From: Prochlorococcus sp. AG-670-O11
Lineage (GTDB): Bacteria; Cyanobacteriota; Cyanobacteriia; PCC-6307; Cyanobiaceae
DNA length: 8,201 nt
NCBI GenBank assembly: GCA_003211335.1
Contig: QCTA01000035.1
Span: 1-8,201, forward strand
Reading direction: 5' to 3'
The position numbers were made by a program, and so were the translations under genes. The first letter of the stretch is position 1. Each line of letters opens with the position of its first letter. The notes below the pieces were generated by a model. That model had not been told where the DNA came from. It made no database searches and worked only from the letters and a program-made list of their open reading frames with translations. Positions 5,893 through 8,201 of this stretch are shown one piece after another.

Positions 5893-7002
5893 ATGAGCCA
5901 GATATTGTTAATTGGTTCCTGCGAGCCATTTAGTGGTAAGTCAGCATTGGTACTGGGAATATCAAAAAAACTTTTAGAACATGGAAAAAAAATACGTGTA
6001 GGAAAACCATTGGCAACTTGTATTGAACTTACTAATCTTCCTTCAATGTCTTACGAAGGGCTGATAGATGATGACGTTAAATTTATTGGTTCAACACTAA
6101 ATATTTCAGAAGAAAACTTAATTCCTTCAGTAGGATTGTTAGATAATATATCTGCTGAAAAAAGAATTACTAATAAAGACTTAATTCCTGGTAAAGGGTT
6201 TGAACAAATCCAGGCATTAGTAAATGATGATTTTGATGGGTTAAATATTCTTGAAGCAGCAGGCAGCCTTAGTGAAGGAATGATTTATGGTTTGAGTCTT
6301 CCACAACTTGCAAAACACTTAAATGCAAAAGTCCTTATTGTTAATCTTTGGGAGGATAGTAAAAGTGTAGATGCCTTACTAGACGCAAAAAATCAATTGG
6401 GAGATCATTTGGTAGGAGCTGTATTGAATGCTGTTGTTCCTGGACAAGTTGAAAAAATAAAAACTAAAATAATACCCTCTCTTGAAGAGATGAATATAAA
6501 AATATTTGGGGTAATGCCTAAATCTCCATTACTCAGAAGTGTCACTGTAGAGGAACTTGTAAGAAGGTTAGATGCTCATGTAATTTGTTGCCCTGAAAAA
6601 GAGCAATTACTCGTTGAAACATTAAGTATCGGGGCTATGGGAGTCAATTCCGCAATGGAATTTTTTAGAAGAAGGAGAAATATGGCTGTGGTAACAGGAG
6701 CCGAAAGAACTGATATTCAACTTGCAGCTTTAGAAGCTTCTACTCAATGCCTAATTCTTACTGGTTTAGGTGAACCCCTATTACAAATAATTCATAGAGC
6801 TGAAGAGTTAGAAGTGCCAATTTTAAAAGTTGGCTTAGATACTCTAGCTTCAGTGGAAATTATTGAACAAGCTTTTGGACATGTCAGGATACATGAATCA
6901 ATCAAGGCATCATACGCTATCCAATTAGCTCAAGAGCATGTGAATTTAAAAAATATTCTTGAAACTATAGATTTTCCCTGCAATTTTTCAGAAAAATGCT
7001 AG
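5893..7002 (+). CDS. BioD-like P-loop plus DRTGG-domain protein (phosphotransacetylase N-terminal-like)
   Basis: This 369-residue protein has two parts. The first (about 1-210) is a BioD/CobQ-type nucleotide-binding domain with the P-loop GSCEPFSGKSA at 8-18 and later strands such as LNILEAAG (117-124) and VLIVNLWED (147-155), then VGAVLNAVVPGQ. The second (about 212-330) is a DRTGG domain, in which VVTGAERTDIQLAAL (266-280) stands for the eponymous motif. The same two domains form the N-terminal part of long phosphotransacetylases, but the catalytic acetyltransferase domain is missing, so this protein should not by itself make acetyl phosphate. It is probably a nucleotide-binding regulator or ligase-like enzyme; the actual role is unknown. 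The ATG follows a TTTA repeat directly. A DprA-like gene starts 25 bases downstream and is probably in the same operon. Confidence 0.85.
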   Translation: MSQILLIGSCEPFSGKSALVLGISKKLLEHGKKIRVGKPLATCIELTNLPSMSYEGLIDDDVKFIGSTLNISEENLIPSVGLLDNISAEKRITNKDLIPGKGFEQIQALVNDDFDGLNILEAAGSLSEGMIYGLSLPQLAKHLNAKVLIVNLWEDSKSVDALLDAKNQLGDHLVGAVLNAVVPGQVEKIKTKIIPSLEEMNIKIFGVMPKSPLLRSVTVEELVRRLDAHVICCPEKEQLLVETLSIGAMGVNSAMEFFRRRRNMAVVTGAERTDIQLAALEASTQCLILTGLGEPLLQIIHRAEELEVPILKVGLDTLASVEIIEQAFGHVRIHESIKASYAIQLAQEHVNLKNILETIDFPCNFSEKC

Positions 7003-7027
7003 TTTCAACTATAGTAACCATTTTATT

Positions 7028-7540
7028 TTGAGTCGTTCTTTAGACCTACCCTCAACAGAGGGTGTTGACACCTTAGCTCAGGAACTTGCAAAACTTCAGG
7101 ATAATGGGAAAAGAAGGATTGCTTTTTTGGGTAGTAGACATGTACCTGTGGTGGACATTCACTTAATAGAACTAATTGCAAGATCATTGGCAGAAGAGGG
7201 GCATACTATCCTTACCTCTGGATCTCAGGGAGTTAATGCCGCAGTTATAAGAGCTGTTTTAGATATTAATCCATCTTTACTAACTGTTCTTTTGCCTCAG
7301 AGTTTAGATAAGCAATTACCTGAAATAAAAAACCAATTAGAGAGCGTTATGCATTTGGTTGAGAAAAGCGAGAATGATGAGTTACCTTTGCCAATGGCAA
7401 GTAGTCTTTGTAATCAAGAAATCATTAATAGATGTGATCAATTAATTTGTTTCGCTTTTCACGATAGTGAAACTTTATTAAATAGTTGTAGATGTGCTGA
7501 GGAAATGGGGAAGGTGGTTAGTTTGTTATTTTTTGATTAA
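7028..7540 (+). CDS. DprA/LOG-like Rossmann-fold protein, TTG start
   Basis: This is a 170-residue protein with a Rossmann-type nucleotide-binding fold of the DprA (Smf)/LOG superfamily. RRIAFLGSRHVP (29-40) matches the GSR element of DprA, and GHTILTSGSQGVNAAVIRAVL (58-78) matches its SGGA-GID-AH-AL element, although the GID is replaced by GVN. NRCDQLICFAF (134-144) is a later strand. It is much shorter than full DprA (about 290-370 residues) and lacks the SAM and C-terminal winged-helix domains, so DNA-processing activity is doubtful. The start must be TTG at 7028: the frame is closed by TAG at 6968-6970, and there is no in-frame ATG or GTG before the conserved core apart from this TTG. No Shine-Dalgarno sequence is visible. 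The 25-base gap from the BioD-like gene suggests one transcript. Confidence 0.78.
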   Translation: MSRSLDLPSTEGVDTLAQELAKLQDNGKRRIAFLGSRHVPVVDIHLIELIARSLAEEGHTILTSGSQGVNAAVIRAVLDINPSLLTVLLPQSLDKQLPEIKNQLESVMHLVEKSENDELPLPMASSLCNQEIINRCDQLICFAFHDSETLLNSCRCAEEMGKVVSLLFFD

Positions 7541-7563
7541 ATTAACTCCTTTTATTTTTTTTT
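7517..7563 (+). terminator. Weak candidate terminator after the DprA-like gene
   Basis: GTTAGTTT (7517-7524, within the end of the coding region) can pair with AAATTAAC (7539-7546) with one G-U pair and a 14-base loop. It is followed by a T-rich tract with nine T in a row (7555-7563). The stem has only two G-C pairs, so it is weak, but this genome offers few stronger ones. The remainder of the gap to 7607 is plain AT-rich sequence. Confidence 0.3.
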
Positions 7564-7606
7564 AAGTTCATTTGGGTTAATAATTAAATAAATTAAATTT
7601 TATGTA

Positions 7607-8104
7607 ATGGCGGAAAATTTTTCATTTGATGTAGTTTCTGATTTTGATAGACAAGAATTGGTTAATGCTTTAGATCAAGTTAAGCGAGAGATTTCTCAAA
7701 GATATGATCTAAAAGGGACTGATACCTTATTGGAATTAGAAAAAGAAAACATTTTAATAACTACAAATAGTGAATTAACAGCAAATTCTGTGATTGATAT
7801 TATTAGACAAAAGGCAATAAAAAGAAAACTCTCTTTAAAAATCTTCGACTTCAAAAGTATTGAAGTAATAAGTGGAAATAAAGTAAAGCAAACTATAAAT
7901 TTAAAGAAAGGACTTAACCAGGAAATTGCGAAAAAAATCAGTAAAAATTTGAGAGATGAAATAAATAAGATCAATGTAAGTATTAATGGAGAGACATTGA
8001 GAGTAATGAGTAAAAGCAAGAATGATCTTCAATTGGCAATTAAGTTACTTGAAAATTTGGAGGAAACATACAAAATTCCTCTGCAAGCTAATAATTATCG
8101 ATAA
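7607..8104 (+). CDS. yajQ: YajQ-family nucleotide-binding protein (UPF0234)
   Basis: This 165-residue protein matches YajQ over its whole length (E. coli about 163). It begins with FSFDVVSDFDRQELVNALDQ (5-24), then REISQRYDLKGTD (27-39), the most characteristic block, and continues with KQTINLKKGLNQEIAKKI (94-111) and an end in YKIPLQANNYR. The fold is two RNP-like ferredoxin domains. YajQ homologues have been reported to bind nucleotides, and cyclic di-GMP in Xanthomonas; whether this holds in cyanobacteria is unknown. It is soluble and cytosolic. The ATG at 7607 has no Shine-Dalgarno sequence and overlaps a start-stop pair, ATGTAA at 7602-7607. The next gene starts 24 bases after its stop. 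The family is certain; the function is uncertain. Confidence 0.95.
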   Translation: MAENFSFDVVSDFDRQELVNALDQVKREISQRYDLKGTDTLLELEKENILITTNSELTANSVIDIIRQKAIKRKLSLKIFDFKSIEVISGNKVKQTINLKKGLNQEIAKKISKNLRDEINKINVSINGETLRVMSKSKNDLQLAIKLLENLEETYKIPLQANNYR

Positions 8105-8128
8105 TATGTTAATAATTAAGAATTTATA

Positions 8129-8201
8129 ATGACAGAGTATTCAGAATTCCTTCTTGATTCATTATGTATAAAAATAAAAGATTATCCACGTTTTTCATTA
8201 A
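8129..8201 (+). CDS. 5' end of an unidentified gene, cut by the window edge
   Basis: An ATG at 8129 opens a frame that stays open to the window end, 24 codons reading MTEYSEFLLDSLCIKIKDYP and four more residues. I do not recognise it. It is on the same strand and close behind yajQ, so it may be co-transcribed. The codons are AT-rich, as in the neighbours. At this length a chance open frame cannot be excluded, but the spacing and absence of stops make a real gene likely. Confidence 0.55.
   Translation, partial: MTEYSEFLLDSLCIKIKDYPRFSL

Noticed and set aside
7602..7607. ATGTAA start-stop pair overlapping the yajQ start codon
   Set aside because: It may be a regulatory start-stop, but six bases in AT-rich DNA can easily arise by chance; I keep it only as a note.
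7696..8019. Open frame of 107 codons on the minus strand opposite yajQ
   Set aside because: It is a hydrophobic Leu/Phe-rich product that mirrors the Lys/Glu-rich codons of yajQ; there is no independent support.

Overview
The window looks like chromosomal DNA of a high-light-adapted Prochlorococcus, the marine picocyanobacterium. The evidence is the very AT-rich composition (roughly 30% GC in the lines I counted), short or absent intergenic gaps, no clear Shine-Dalgarno sequences, a glutamyl-tRNA synthetase without the zinc-binding cysteines, and above all a 62-residue protein that I recognise as the Prochlorococcus/Synechococcus hyperconserved protein (PSHCP). I see no transposase, phage gene, CRISPR array or rRNA. 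This is core genome, not an island.

Layout. (1) 39-1238, plus strand: a CPA1-type Na+/H+ antiporter, abutting gltX tail to tail with no gap. (2) 4058 back to 1239, minus strand: one block that reads, in transcription order, a small two-helix PepSY-like membrane protein, rplS (ribosomal protein L19 with a long N-terminal tail), tRNA-Trp(CCA), PSHCP, tRNA-Asp(GTC) and gltX. Apart from the first gene this is all translation machinery, with protein genes and tRNA genes alternating. (3) 4147-4986, plus: map, a type I methionine aminopeptidase, transcribed divergently from the PepSY-like gene. (4) 5699-4983, minus: a short-chain dehydrogenase/reductase overlapping the end of map by 4 bases. (5) 5893-7540, plus: a two-gene unit made of a stand-alone BioD-like plus DRTGG protein (related to the N-terminal part of some phosphotransacetylases) and a DprA/LOG-like Rossmann protein. 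It is preceded by a perfect TTTA tandem repeat that touches the start codon. (6) 7607-8104, plus: a YajQ-family protein, then the first 24 codons of an unidentified gene cut by the window edge.

How the genes fit together. GluRS charges tRNA-Glu for translation and, in cyanobacteria, for tetrapyrrole (chlorophyll and haem) synthesis; L19, the two tRNAs and Map also serve protein synthesis. PSHCP, which is reported to have a Tudor/SH3-like fold and to bind RNA, lies between the two tRNA genes, and its GC content (about 45% by hand count) stands well above its neighbours. The most interesting points are this tRNA-PSHCP-tRNA-gltX arrangement, the uncharacterised BioD-like/DprA-like pair behind a simple-sequence repeat, and an inverted repeat linking the tRNA-Trp leader to its own acceptor strand.
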